From: Hyphomicrobiales bacterium
GTDB taxonomy: Bacteria; Pseudomonadota; Alphaproteobacteria; Rhizobiales; Aestuariivirgaceae
Assembly (NCBI GenBank): GCA_016185245.1
Contig: JACPNZ010000001.1
Coordinates: forward strand, 1 to 64,000
Reading direction: 5' to 3'
Length of the DNA stretch: 64,000 nucleotides
The notes beneath the pieces were generated by a model. The model worked only from the letters and a program-made list of their open reading frames with translations, did no database searches and was not told the origin of the DNA. Positions 34,815 to 43,193 of the stretch are shown here, piece after piece. The position numbers and the translations under genes are program-made. Every line of letters starts with the position of its first letter. Position 1 is the first letter of the stretch.

Positions 34815-35647
34815 CAGCCATGCTCCCGGGCGGCACGGCGGGCCTGGCGCACATCCTCGTAGGATTTCTGGCGCTCGGCGTCGGTCCCTTCTCCGGCCAG
34901 CGCGATGAAGACGTCGTCGAGCGTCGCGTCGTTTCCCAGCCGCCGCTTGAGTTCCGCGGGCGTGCCTACGGCGATGAAGCGTCCGCGGTCGATCATGGCG
35001 ATGCGGTCGCAGTTGGCGTCGATCTCGTCCATGTTGTGGGAGGAGACGACCATGGTGGCGCCGTAGCGCGCGCGCAGCTGCAGCACGTGCTCCCACACGA
35101 TTTCGCGGGCGGCGGGGTCAAGGCCCACGGTGGGCTCGTCGAGGAACAGCACGTCGGGCCGGTGCAGCAGACTCTGGGCGATCTCCAGCCGCCTGATCAT
35201 GCCGCCGGAATAGTGTCCGACGAGATTGCCGGCGTGCTCGGTCAGGCCCATGGTATCGAGAATCTGGGCGATGCGCTGGTGCTGCTGGTGCCGGGGAATG
35301 CCGTAGAGCCGGCTCGACAGCAGCATGTTTTCAATGCCGGTGAGCGAGCCGTCGGCCGAGAGAAGCTGCGGCACATAGCCGATGTGGCGGCGCACTTGGG
35401 CGGCGTTGCGGCGAATGTCGAAGCCGGCGATGTGCGCCATTCCGGAGCTGGGCGGCAGCAGCGTGGCGAGCATCTTGATCAGAGTGCTCTTGCCGGCGCC
35501 ATTGGGGCCGATGAGACCGAAGACCTCGCCCTTGGCGATGTTGGCGGAGACGGCGTTGACCGCGATGAAATCGCCGAACCGCCGGGTGAGGCCGTCGATA
35601 TCGATGATGGACGAGCCAGCGGGAATGCCGGACACGGTCATGTCCAT
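34814..35647 (-). CDS. ABC exporter ATPase, DrrA-like
   Basis: A 277-residue ATP-binding protein. Walker A is GPNGAGKSTLIKML, the signature is YSGGMIRRLEIA and Walker B is VLFLDEPTVGLDP, followed by the H-loop region VVSSHNMDE. The signature YSGGM and length fit the DrrA/NodI type exporters. With the adjacent ABC-2 permease it forms a two-gene export system; the cargo is unknown. Upstream lies a short copied fragment of the S24 regulator gene. Confidence 0.88.
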   Translation of the reverse strand: MDMTVSGIPAGSSIIDIDGLTRRFGDFIAVNAVSANIAKGEVFGLIGPNGAGKSTLIKMLATLLPPSSGMAHIAGFDIRRNAAQVRRHIGYVPQLLSADGSLTGIENMLLSSRLYGIPRHQQHQRIAQILDTMGLTEHAGNLVGHYSGGMIRRLEIAQSLLHRPDVLFLDEPTVGLDPAAREIVWEHVLQLRARYGATMVVSSHNMDEIDANCDRIAMIDRGRFIAVGTPAELKRRLGNDATLDDVFIALAGEGTDAERQKSYEDVRQARRAAREHG

Positions 35648-35736
35648 TCTAGAACCTTTGGGACGGAGTACAGAGCCATCGGTAGATTGGCGAACTCTGC
35701 GCCGAATTTGTGTCGGCCGCCGGGACCGGTTCCCGG

Positions 35737-35809
35737 CCTACTGGCTGGCCCATATGATGCGGGCCATCCAGTCGAGGTCCTTGGTGTCGAGGGTGCGGGC
35801 CGGGTGGTC
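35737..35809 (-). repeat. Copy of the 3' end of the S24 regulator gene
   Basis: Matches 36366-36438 in the same orientation over 73 bases with two mismatches. It contains the last ~23 codons and stop of the LexA-like gene, so it is a detached, untranslated duplicate. The two copies bracket the small membrane protein gene. Confidence 0.88.
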
Positions 35810-35836
35810 TGGTGGACGGACGCGAGTTCGGTGGGT

Positions 35837-36133
35837 CTAGCGGTTCTTGACGAAGCCGACGATGGCGGTGAGGATCGCGCCGCCGGCGCCGCTGGCAATC
35901 AGCTCCTTGATGATGGTGCCGATGTTGAGCCCGGAGGTTGCCGCTGCGGCAGCGTCGGGGGCTACCGCCACGCCGGTCAGGCGCTGGATGATCTGGGCGA
36001 GAATGACCCCGCCGATGGCGCCAGCGATCGAATTGCCGGTCGATCCCAGACTCTTGTCCTTGAGGACCGAGCCCACGGCGTTGCCGCCGACAGCGCCGGC
36101 AACGAGCTGAATGATCAGACTGACGATATCCAT
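35837..36133 (-). CDS. Small glycine-rich membrane protein
   Basis: A 98-residue protein with at least two hydrophobic, glycine- and alanine-rich segments: DIVSLIIQLVAGAVGGNAVG and GNSIAGAIGGVILAQIIQRL, and a third near the C-terminus (GAGGAILTAIVGFV). No catalytic residues are seen. Similar short proteins are common in Rhizobiales but have no known role. The gene lies between the detached copy of the S24 gene tail and the S24 gene itself, on the same strand, so it could have arrived by the same duplication or insertion event. Confidence 0.7.
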   Translation of the reverse strand: MDIVSLIIQLVAGAVGGNAVGSVLKDKSLGSTGNSIAGAIGGVILAQIIQRLTGVAVAPDAAAAATSGLNIGTIIKELIASGAGGAILTAIVGFVKNR

Positions 36134-36365
36134 GGCATTTCCTCTTCAATTGGCAGGCGTTGATGTTGTTGCTTGTATTTCCCCGCGTCGGACAGCGTAG
36201 GCGTCATGGCTGACAAATGAAAGACGCAAATGGCAGCGGGTTGCGACCGGACACGCTTCGTCCTCCGGCGCGGGGCCCGCTGCCTTCGGCAGCTCCCGCG
36301 CGTTCGAAGCCTTCCATCGCTCCACCGGAGCGATGGATTGGCTGACGCCAACCGGCTTCTCACCC
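36134..36365. other. Non-coding gap downstream of the S24 gene
   Basis: No supported gene. The stretch aagccttccatcgctccaccggagcgatgg near 36311 can form a small hairpin (catcgctcc/ggagcgatg) and may end transcription of the S24 gene. Confidence 0.4.
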
Positions 36366-36438
36366 CCTACTGGCTGGCCCAGATGATGCGGGCCATCCAG
36401 TCGAGGTCCTTGGTGTCGAGGGTGCGGACCGGGTGGTC
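36366..36438 (-). repeat. 3' end of the S24 regulator gene (source copy)
   Basis: Direct repeat partner of 35737-35809, forming the genuine C-terminal codons and stop of the S24 gene. Confidence 0.85.
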
Positions 36439-37002
36439 GGGGTTGAAGGAGGCGAGCTCGACGGTCTTGGCGGTCTGGCGCTGCATGACCTTGGCCATCA
36501 CCTGGCCGTCGCTGGTCTTGACCACCACCCGGTCGCCCTTGCGGATCGTCGCCGAGGGCGAGACGACGATGGTGTCGCCTTCGCGATAGACGGGCTGCAT
36601 CGAATCGCCGGTGATTTCGAGGGCATAGGCATTGAGGTCGGAGACGCCGGGTACGTCGATCTCCTCCCAGCCATTGCCGGAGGGGAAACCCGAATCGTCG
36701 AAATAGCCGCCCTTGCCGGCGCGGGCGAGGCCGAGAAGCGGAATCTGCCGGCGGCGCGGCGCCTGGCCCTTGCGGCCGATCAGGAGCTCGGCGAATTCCT
36801 CGACCGGAGCGCCGGCGGCATCGAGCACCCGGTTGATGCTCTCCATGGTCGGCCAGCGCGGCCGGTCATCGGGGCCGAAACGCTTCGACGGGTTGAAGGA
36901 AGTGGGATCGAGCCCGGCCTTCTTGGCCAGCCCAGACGCGGAAAATCCATAGCGCTCGGCTATCGTGTCGATGGCCGACCAGACCTGCTTGTGCGTGAAC
37001 AT
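36367..37002 (-). CDS. LexA/CI-like HTH regulator with S24 self-cleavage domain
   Basis: A 211-residue repressor. The N-terminal helix-turn-helix (about residues 5-75) includes YGFSASGLAKKAGLDPTSFN. The C-terminal S24 domain has the nucleophile S134 in GDSMQP and the general base K171 in VMAKV, spaced 37 residues as in LexA; a scissile A95-G96 bond is present in GLARAGKGG. RecA-stimulated autocleavage is therefore possible. It is divergent from DUF952-pyrD over 112 bases with two palindromes that could be its operators. Unlike prophage repressors it has no phage genes near it. Confidence 0.87.
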   Translation of the reverse strand: MFTHKQVWSAIDTIAERYGFSASGLAKKAGLDPTSFNPSKRFGPDDRPRWPTMESINRVLDAAGAPVEEFAELLIGRKGQAPRRRQIPLLGLARAGKGGYFDDSGFPSGNGWEEIDVPGVSDLNAYALEITGDSMQPVYREGDTIVVSPSATIRKGDRVVVKTSDGQVMAKVMQRQTAKTVELASFNPDHPVRTLDTKDLDWMARIIWASQ

Positions 37003-37023
37003 TGTGCCTCTCCCGTTCGATTT

Positions 37024-37035
37024 TGCGGTGCCGCA
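37024..37035. promoter_or_regulatory. Palindrome upstream of the S24 regulator
   Basis: tgcggtgccgca is a 5-bp perfect inverted repeat with a 2-base centre, 21 bases upstream of the S24 start codon. It is a candidate operator; not verified. Confidence 0.3.
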
Positions 37036-37066
37036 AGTTTTGTCACCGTCTAGGAAAAACTACCTC

Positions 37067-37077
37067 AAACAAAGTTT
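37067..37077. promoter_or_regulatory. Second palindrome between the S24 gene and DUF952
   Basis: aaacaaagttt (AAAC, 3-base centre, GTTT) lies 38 bases before the DUF952 start. It could serve either divergent gene as a control site; evidence is symmetry and place only. Confidence 0.22.
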
Positions 37078-37114
37078 CTTGTCCAGTGAATTTCTTCAGC
37101 ATAAGGTGCCGGCG

Positions 37115-37456
37115 ATGGAAATTCTCTACAAGATCTGCGCCATCGCCGAGTGGCGGCGGGCCGAAGCGGAGGGCCGCTATCGCGGCTCGGCGGCCGACCG
37201 GGCCGATGGCTTCATTCATCTTTCCGCCGCCCACCAGGTGCGCCAGACGGCGGCCAGGCATTTTGCCGGGCAGGCGGGGCTGGTGCTGGTGGGCTTTGCC
37301 GCCGATGGACTCAAAGGCTTGCGCTGGGAAGCCTCGCGGGGAGGGGCGCTGTTTCCCCATGTTTATGGCGAAATCGATGCGGCCATGGCGGTCGCGGTGA
37401 CGGATTTGCCGTGGGCGGCCGGCGGCCACCGCTTTCCCGATCACATCCCGGCATGA
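37115..37456 (+). CDS. DUF952 family protein
   Basis: A 113-residue cytosolic protein of the DUF952 family, with the typical core LYKICAIAEWRRAEAEGRY, DRADGFIHLSAAHQVRQTA and a C-terminal PHVYGEID motif. The fold resembles ADP-ribosyltransferase-like small proteins, but no function is established. It is translationally coupled to pyrD by an ATGA overlap, an arrangement common in Rhizobiales. The ATG at 37115 is chosen; the longer open frame crosses the divergent promoter region. Confidence 0.85.
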   Translation: MEILYKICAIAEWRRAEAEGRYRGSAADRADGFIHLSAAHQVRQTAARHFAGQAGLVLVGFAADGLKGLRWEASRGGALFPHVYGEIDAAMAVAVTDLPWAAGGHRFPDHIPA

Positions 37457-38541
37457 ACCTGGCGCGGCTGGGTTTTCCGCTGCTGCGTCCGCTGCTCCAG
37501 CGGCTGGAGGCGGAGAGAGCCCACCGGCTCACCATCGGGCTTCTGGCGGGGTTCGGCTCCACCAGCCCCCCGCCTCGCAATCCGCGACTCGGGGTCGAGG
37601 CCTTCGGGCTGTCCTTTGCCAATCCGCTGGGGCTGGCGGCGGGCTTCGACAAGAACGCCGAGGTGCCCGATGCCATGCTGGGGCTGGGCTTCGGCTTTGT
37701 CGAGGTGGGAACCGCAACACCCCGGCCGCAAGCTGGAAATCCCCGGCCGCGGCTCTTCCGCCTCACCGAGGACCGGGCGGTCATCAACCGGATGGGCTTC
37801 AATAACGAGGGCCATGGGGCGGTCGCGGCGCGCCTGGCGCGGAGAAGGGCGCGGGGCGGTATCGTCGGAGTCAATATCGGTGCCAACAAGGATGCCGCCG
37901 ACCGGATCGGCGACTACGTGCAGGGCATTGCCCGTTTCGCCGGGCTTTCCTCCTTTATCACCGTCAACATCTCCTCGCCCAACACGCCGGGGCTCAGGGC
38001 GCTGCAATCGCGGACCGAGCTTGTCACCTTGCTCGACCGGCTCAACGGGACGCGGGCCGGCGCTTCGGCGCGGCCGCCGATGCTGCTGAAGATCGCCCCC
38101 GATTTGCGTGACGACGAACTTGCCGACATCGCCGAAGCCTGCGGTGGCGGGGTGGTCGACGGCATCATCGTTTCCAATACGACGATCTCGCGGCCGTCCT
38201 TGCGTTCGCCATTGGCGAGGGAACAGGGCGGGCTCTCGGGCCGGCCACTGTTCGAACTTTCGACCCTGCAATTGGCCCGCATGTATCGCCTGACCCAAGG
38301 CCGCATTCCGCTGGTCGGGGCGGGAGGAATATCCGATGCCGGCACGGCCTGGCGAAAACTCCGGGCCGGAGCCACATTGTTGCAGCTCTATTCGGCGTTG
38401 GTGTTTGAAGGGCCGGGGCTTGTCGGCGAAATCCTCGACGGACTCAGCCGCAGGCTGGCCGAAAGCGGCAAGGGCTCGCTCGCCGAAATGACCGGCGTCG
38501 ACGCCGAAGCGATCGCTCACCAGGGATTGAGCGGCACATAG
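37453..38541 (+). CDS. pyrD: Dihydroorotate dehydrogenase (quinone), class 2
   Basis: A 362-residue membrane-associated flavoenzyme of pyrimidine synthesis, oxidising dihydroorotate with quinone. The N-terminal helical extension (LRPLLQRLEAERAHRLTIGL) that binds membrane quinone marks class 2. FMN-site motifs are in order: NPLGLAAGFDKNAE, NRMGFNNEG, NISSPNTPGLR with the catalytic Ser, LLKIAPDL, SNTT and VGAGGISD. Its last 25 bases overlap the end of the convergent binding-protein gene. Confidence 0.95.
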   Translation: MNLARLGFPLLRPLLQRLEAERAHRLTIGLLAGFGSTSPPPRNPRLGVEAFGLSFANPLGLAAGFDKNAEVPDAMLGLGFGFVEVGTATPRPQAGNPRPRLFRLTEDRAVINRMGFNNEGHGAVAARLARRRARGGIVGVNIGANKDAADRIGDYVQGIARFAGLSSFITVNISSPNTPGLRALQSRTELVTLLDRLNGTRAGASARPPMLLKIAPDLRDDELADIAEACGGGVVDGIIVSNTTISRPSLRSPLAREQGGLSGRPLFELSTLQLARMYRLTQGRIPLVGAGGISDAGTAWRKLRAGATLLQLYSALVFEGPGLVGEILDGLSRRLAESGKGSLAEMTGVDAEAIAHQGLSGT

Positions 38542-39389
38542 GCGTTGAACAGCTTCTCGGTGGCGCCGTCGCTCTGCAGCTTGTCGAGGGCGGCGTCGAA
38601 GGCCTGGCGCAGGTCCGGACGGTTGGCGCGCACCAGGAAGGCGAAGTTCCGGCTGAAGGTCGATGGATCGCTGTAGGCGCCAGGGAGTAGCTTGCAGCAG
38701 CCGCGCGAAGCTTCGCCCGCGACCCAGTAGATGAGGCGCAGGCCGTCGCCGAAGAGGGCATCGACATTGCCGGTGCGCAGCGCCTCCTGGGCCAGGCTGT
38801 CGCTGTCGAAGGCCACCAGCTTGGCTGCCCCGTAGTAGCGCTCGAGAAAGGCGCCATGGGTGGAGGCCTTCACAAAACCGATGCGCTTGCCGGCGAGCCC
38901 TGCGGCATCGCCGCTGGCGAGCGGGCTTCCCGACTGGCTGGCGAAGCGGGCAAGCGAGCGGAACCAGGGCCTGGTCATCAGCGCGTCGGAGAGCGCCGCC
39001 GCATCGATGCGGGGGCCGGCGACGATCATTTCTCCCTGACCTGCGGCGAGGGCCGGGAGAAGGTCGGAGAGCGGCATCAAGTTTACCGTGCACTCGGCCC
39101 GCAAGGTGGCGCAGGCCGAGGCCGCCAGATCGACGGCAAGCCCGGAGGGGGCGCCTGAGCGGGCGCGGAAGCTGAAGGGCGGAAAATCCTCATCGGCCAG
39201 GAGCCGCAGCGAGGTTCCAACCGGCAGGGTGGGGAGGCGGGGCTCGGCCTCGACCCGGCGGAAACGCGGCAGCGGATAATTCTGGGCCGCGAGGGTTTCG
39301 CTCGCAATCCAAAGTAGCCCCAACGTCAATAAAAACATCCGGAGGATGGTTGCCCACCGGCATCCCGCCGGTGTCAATATTTGACGCAT
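38517..39389 (-). CDS. Family 3 extracellular solute-binding protein
   Basis: A 290-residue periplasmic protein of the amino acid type (family 3). A signal peptide is present (FLLTLGLLWIASETLAA), then LRLLADEDFPPFSFRAR, GLAVDLAASACATL and the typical hinge KRIGFVKASTHGAFLE. No permease or ATPase gene is near, so it may serve a transporter encoded elsewhere or act as a sensor-like orphan. Two starts are possible: the ATG at 39389 given here, or MFLLTL at 39338, which gives a more compact signal. Confidence 0.8.
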   Translation of the reverse strand: MRQILTPAGCRWATILRMFLLTLGLLWIASETLAAQNYPLPRFRRVEAEPRLPTLPVGTSLRLLADEDFPPFSFRARSGAPSGLAVDLAASACATLRAECTVNLMPLSDLLPALAAGQGEMIVAGPRIDAAALSDALMTRPWFRSLARFASQSGSPLASGDAAGLAGKRIGFVKASTHGAFLERYYGAAKLVAFDSDSLAQEALRTGNVDALFGDGLRLIYWVAGEASRGCCKLLPGAYSDPSTFSRNFAFLVRANRPDLRQAFDAALDKLQSDGATEKLFNAYVPLNPW

Positions 39390-39418
39390 CGTTATTTTCC
39401 GCCGACCGAGAAGTGCAT

Positions 39419-41146
39419 GTGAGTCTCGCAGATTTCCATCGGGCATCCGGGTTTCTAGAGGCCCAGGATGTGGCCGGCATGATAGCCGGCGGTTTTCCGG
39501 AAGTCTTGCCCCGCGTCTCGGCGGCCTCCCTAGCGGAAGCGCTCCGCCGCCTGCCGCGCGACGAATTCGACCAGGCGCTACGCGACAAGATCGTGCCGCT
39601 GGTCAATCTGCCGGGCCTCAGCCTGCATGTGGCCTGTGGTGCGGCCGCCCGCAAGCTTGCCGACGACGAAGGCCTGAAACTGGTGGGCGAGGCCGAACTC
39701 GCGGATTTCCATCAGGCCCTGCGGGCGAGCCACGGCACGCTTCTGTTGCGCGACGCCACTTTTGGCCTGGTGCGCGCCGATCCAGACAAATCGGCCCGCC
39801 GGCGGCTGACGGGGGCACAGGGATTTGCCAGCCTGGCGATCTTGGGCCTTGCCGCCGGTCTCTGGCTGTTGCTGCCGGAGAAGGCCCTGTGGCTTATCGG
39901 CAGCCTGGTTGCAGCACTGTTCTTTCTGGCCGTGATCGCGTTGCGCCTGCTCTGTCTCCTGCCGCAGCCGGTCCGGCCGCGGCCGCTGCTCAGGCCCATC
40001 GAGGATGGGGAGCTTCCCGCCTATTCGGTGCTGGTGCCCTTGTTCCGCGAGATCTCGGTGTTGAACCAGCTGCTCACCGCGCTCGTCCACATCGACTATC
40101 CGGCCGAGAAGCTCGACATCAAGCTGATCCTGGAAGAAAGCGACATCGCCATGCGCCGCGCCGTGGCGGCGATCGAGCTGCCGGCGCAGTTCGAGGTGAT
40201 CGTGGTGCCGGGCGGCAGGCCCCAGACCAAGCCGCGGGCGCTCAACTACGGCCTGCGCTTTGCTCGCGGCGAACTTCTGACGATCTACGATGCCGAGGAT
40301 ATTCCCGAGCCCGGGCAATTGCGGCTGGCGGCCGAAACCTTCGCCGCCAGCTCCTCCGGCGTTGCCTGCCTGCAGGCCGAGCTTGCCTTCTACAACCCCA
40401 ACGAAAACTGGCTGACCCGGCAATTCACCATCGAATATGCAACGCTGTTCGGCCTGCTCCTGCCGACGCTGGCCGGCTACGGCCTGCCGCTGCCCTTGGG
40501 CGGCACGTCGAACCATTTCCGGGTGGCGGCACTGCGCCGGGTGGGGGCCTGGGATCCGTTCAACGTGACCGAGGACGCCGATCTGGGCTTGCGGCTGGCG
40601 CGGGCGGGCTATGGGACACTCACCATCGACAGCCGCACCTATGAGGAAGCAACCGTCAGGCCGGGCAATTGGCTTCAGCAGCGGGCCCGCTGGCTGAAGG
40701 GCTTTCTGATCACCTGGCTCGTCCACATGCGAGCCCCGCGGCGGCTTGCGGCGGAGCTCGGGCCGTCGGGGTTCTGGGCTTCCCAGGCCTTGACGATCGG
40801 CATCTTCGGTTCGGCGCTGTTGCATCCCCTCTGCATGGGAGCGACGGTCGCTCTCTTCATTGTCGAACCGACACTGCCGGCCGATGCCGGGTTTCCGACG
40901 ATTGCTTTGGCCGGTCTCAATCTGATGGTGCTGGTGACGGGCTATGGCGCCACCATGCTGGCGGGAGTGAAGGCGCTGCGCCGCCTCCGTATCAGGGGCT
41001 GGATTCTGCCGATCCTGTCGACGCCCCTCTACTGGCTGCTAATCTCGGTCGCGGCCTGGCTGGCGCTGTGGCAGTTCCTGACCGATCCCTATTACTGGAA
41101 CAAGACCGAGCACGGACTTTCCAGCCTGCAGAAGCGGCGGGGGTGA
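39419..41146 (+). CDS. Membrane glycosyltransferase, family 2 (cellulose synthase-like)
   Basis: A 575-residue processive-type glycosyltransferase. An N-terminal region (about 1-110) resembles the GspE/MshEN-like domain. Two membrane segments follow, then the GT-A domain: LVPLFREISVLNQLL, TIYDAEDIPEPGQL (metal-binding D-x-D), TEDADLGLRLA and QQRARW (the QxxRW motif). Four more hydrophobic segments close the protein. It should transfer sugars from UDP- or GDP-donors to a polymer crossing the membrane; the polymer is unknown. The start is doubtful: GTG at 39419 is given, but GTG 39413 or an earlier TTG (39350) are in frame; the earlier ones would overlap the divergent gene. Confidence 0.85.
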   Translation: MSLADFHRASGFLEAQDVAGMIAGGFPEVLPRVSAASLAEALRRLPRDEFDQALRDKIVPLVNLPGLSLHVACGAAARKLADDEGLKLVGEAELADFHQALRASHGTLLLRDATFGLVRADPDKSARRRLTGAQGFASLAILGLAAGLWLLLPEKALWLIGSLVAALFFLAVIALRLLCLLPQPVRPRPLLRPIEDGELPAYSVLVPLFREISVLNQLLTALVHIDYPAEKLDIKLILEESDIAMRRAVAAIELPAQFEVIVVPGGRPQTKPRALNYGLRFARGELLTIYDAEDIPEPGQLRLAAETFAASSSGVACLQAELAFYNPNENWLTRQFTIEYATLFGLLLPTLAGYGLPLPLGGTSNHFRVAALRRVGAWDPFNVTEDADLGLRLARAGYGTLTIDSRTYEEATVRPGNWLQQRARWLKGFLITWLVHMRAPRRLAAELGPSGFWASQALTIGIFGSALLHPLCMGATVALFIVEPTLPADAGFPTIALAGLNLMVLVTGYGATMLAGVKALRRLRIRGWILPILSTPLYWLLISVAAWLALWQFLTDPYYWNKTEHGLSSLQKRRG

Positions 41147-41153
41147 AGCTCGG

Positions 41154-41417
41154 GGCACCTCGCGCACCGCTCCCCGCGCCGCACTGGTGGCCAAGGCGGC
41201 ATCGGCCCGGAGGGCTGCGCGGCTTGCACGCGAGCAGTAAATTGATAATACCCTTTCGATATCCCTTAGCTCATAGCGGATAATCCGACGCTCCGGTTTG
41301 GGAGCATGAACCACGTCTTCCACCACATCGCCGATGGCAAGTCGCTTTGTCTGGAATGGCCCCGTAGCCGGACATGGAGCCGACAGGCCAGAACCGACGA
41401 GGTTGACCCATTCCGGA
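41154..41417 (-). repeat. ilvD-tail repeat, copy A
   Basis: Matches copy B (43528-43795) in the same orientation along most of its length; a 39-base stretch (41293-41331 and 43667-43705) is identical. On the minus strand its end reads [19 protein letters not shown], nearly the C-terminus of IlvD ([19 protein letters not shown]). The other half, not related to ilvD, reads RIIRYELRDIE in the same frame. Confidence 0.85.
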
Positions 41418-41504
41418 CATCAGATCACTTGGCGAGCATTGCGTTCCTTTTGCCTTTGGCGCGCCTGAAAGGCGTTTTGAGCGACATTGGGCAATTGGGT
41501 TCTA
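41418..41504. other. Left boundary of the accessory segment
   Basis: Short non-coding stretch between repeat A and the stop codon of the TPR/transmembrane gene. Base composition shifts here from GC-rich to clearly more AT-rich. No gene is seen. Confidence 0.5.
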
Positions 41505-43193
41505 TTACTTATTGGGAGCTCCTAACTTGATATGGTCTGCTGGGGAGTAGCTGGGGTAGTTCGAAGCAGACCCATCCGGCGGAACAGGGCCTCGCTGATA
41601 AAAGTCGCGAATGGTCAAAACAGAAAGTGCTGATTTTAAATTCTTGGTTAGAGATTGGAACGCCCCAAGTCGCTCAATATCCTTCTGGAGTTCATATCTC
41701 GTTGTGGTATTTTCATTGTCGGCCAATAACTGATAGGATAATGTCCCGTAGACCCATGCAAGGACGAGTCCGAGAGGCGTGCCGAGGACAGCCACACCCA
41801 TGAGGCCGGCAATTATGTTGAACAAGGGAACAGACTTTGCCGCAGAATAACTCCAGAAGAATATGGGAACTGCGCAAATAAGACACGCAATCGCTTTTAC
41901 TTGATCATCTCTTTCTTGATTTGCAAAGTCGCTTGGTCTTTTCAATCTGATGGTCCGCTCGGCCAAGGCTTTGAACTTTTGCTCCTTGGATGCGGACGAA
42001 TTGAAAAATTCTGTAACTCGTTCTGCGTTGCGGCTAAGCGCCTCTTTTGTCGAATCGTGAACAAGTCTTTGCGTTACATAGTCTGGCGCTTTGTCCGAAT
42101 TGTCCAATATTCCAACAATACGCTCTAAATCAGCCAATATTTTGAAATTGACCCCTCCGGTAGACGGCGAACTCGACTTGAAAAAGCCCTGTTGTATTTC
42201 TTCTGGCACATCGAAAAAAGTAGCTACGTTTGCGAAGCCTTGGTCAAGCAAGTTTGCGATGGTCTTAGCCACAATATTTCTAGTGGCTCTATTGAATTGC
42301 AAAAGCGATTGGGAACGGCTCTCAAAAAACTCTTGCATCCCCAGTATACCATTAACGGGAATGGAATCTTTACATTTGAAAAAATAGCTCACGTCTGCTT
42401 CTTCGCAGATTTCTACAAGCTCCAGACAATCGTTGACTTGTCCCTTCGTGGCAAAGAGTTCGGCCGCAAGGAAGACCGCACCAATATTTCGTGGGTCAGT
42501 TTTTAGGGCTAACAGGGCAAAATTTAGTGCGTCATCTGTCCTATCCTGAAGATTGCAAATCACACCTTGCCAATACTGTGATGATGAGCAGTAATATTTG
42601 CTATCTGGTTTGGCGTAACGTGCGGCATTTGCAAATGCCTCAAAAGCGCCAACACTGTCACCTTTCTGCTCGGCGAGGAGAATGCCCATCAAATACCGCG
42701 CGATGTAGTTGAATTTATCAAGTTCAACCACCTTCATGAAATCTTCGAGCGCCTCTTCGTGCCAGCCGTTTTTCAATGAGGATGAAGCCCGGCGCGCAAA
42801 TTCAAGTGATTGAGTTTTGGTGGGGTTGGCGAGAAGGTCTGTCATTCTCTCAAGCTCGGTATTAGTGATATCGAGGCTGGCTGCCAGGGTATCAAACCCG
42901 ACGTCAAGGACGTCTCTGATCTTGTAGAGACGATCCTCAATCGAACCCATAGTGCCGCTTATTTGTTGAAGTTCAGAAACCTGTATGTCAGCTGACGCCG
43001 CCACTCGTTCTATGCCCTTGAACAAAGCGGGTTCCGCTCCTTTGTAAAAAGTGAGACTCGCGTTCCTGAGATCGGCCAACGAGGCGTTGGCCGTTGATAG
43101 CTCATCTAGAACATTGAGGGTGGTGTAATAGTATCCACGGCTCCATTCGCGCCGGCGCTGCGCCGATTCTAAGAATAAGTTGCGTTCCGCCAT
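41505..43193 (-). CDS. TPR protein with two C-terminal membrane helices, uncharacterised
   Basis: A 562-residue protein that I cannot assign to a named family. Residues 1-110 are helical and coiled-coil-like (LFKGIERVAASADIQVSELQ). TPR-like repeats follow from about 127: RRASSSLKNGWHEEALEDFM, NYIARYLMGILLAEQKGDSV and ALNFALLALKTDPRNIGAVF. Two membrane helices cover about 433-452 and 457-490, then a cytoplasmic-looking tail of about 70 residues. The coding sequence is visibly richer in A and T than its neighbours. The ATG at 43193 is preceded by GAGG. It lies between two ilvD-tail repeats, so horizontal gain is likely. The layout of a helical sensor plus membrane anchor is compatible with a defence or stress effector, but that is a guess. 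Confidence 0.8.
   Translation of the reverse strand: MAERNLFLESAQRRREWSRGYYYTTLNVLDELSTANASLADLRNASLTFYKGAEPALFKGIERVAASADIQVSELQQISGTMGSIEDRLYKIRDVLDVGFDTLAASLDITNTELERMTDLLANPTKTQSLEFARRASSSLKNGWHEEALEDFMKVVELDKFNYIARYLMGILLAEQKGDSVGAFEAFANAARYAKPDSKYYCSSSQYWQGVICNLQDRTDDALNFALLALKTDPRNIGAVFLAAELFATKGQVNDCLELVEICEEADVSYFFKCKDSIPVNGILGMQEFFESRSQSLLQFNRATRNIVAKTIANLLDQGFANVATFFDVPEEIQQGFFKSSSPSTGGVNFKILADLERIVGILDNSDKAPDYVTQRLVHDSTKEALSRNAERVTEFFNSSASKEQKFKALAERTIRLKRPSDFANQERDDQVKAIACLICAVPIFFWSYSAAKSVPLFNIIAGLMGVAVLGTPLGLVLAWVYGTLSYQLLADNENTTTRYELQKDIERLGAFQSLTKNLKSALSVLTIRDFYQRGPVPPDGSASNYPSYSPADHIKLGAPNK

Noticed and set aside
34787-36163. 458-codon + strand frame across the ABC exporter genes and small membrane gene
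   Set aside because: Antisense to three well-supported genes; no motifs.
39578-40825. 415-codon minus frame inside the glycosyltransferase gene
   Set aside because: Low-complexity Gln/Arg/His-rich shadow of a real coding region.
41306-41530. Possible + strand ORF starting MNHVFHHIADGKS next to the TPR gene
   Set aside because: Lies in repeat A; the corresponding frame in repeat B is broken, so no selection for coding is apparent.
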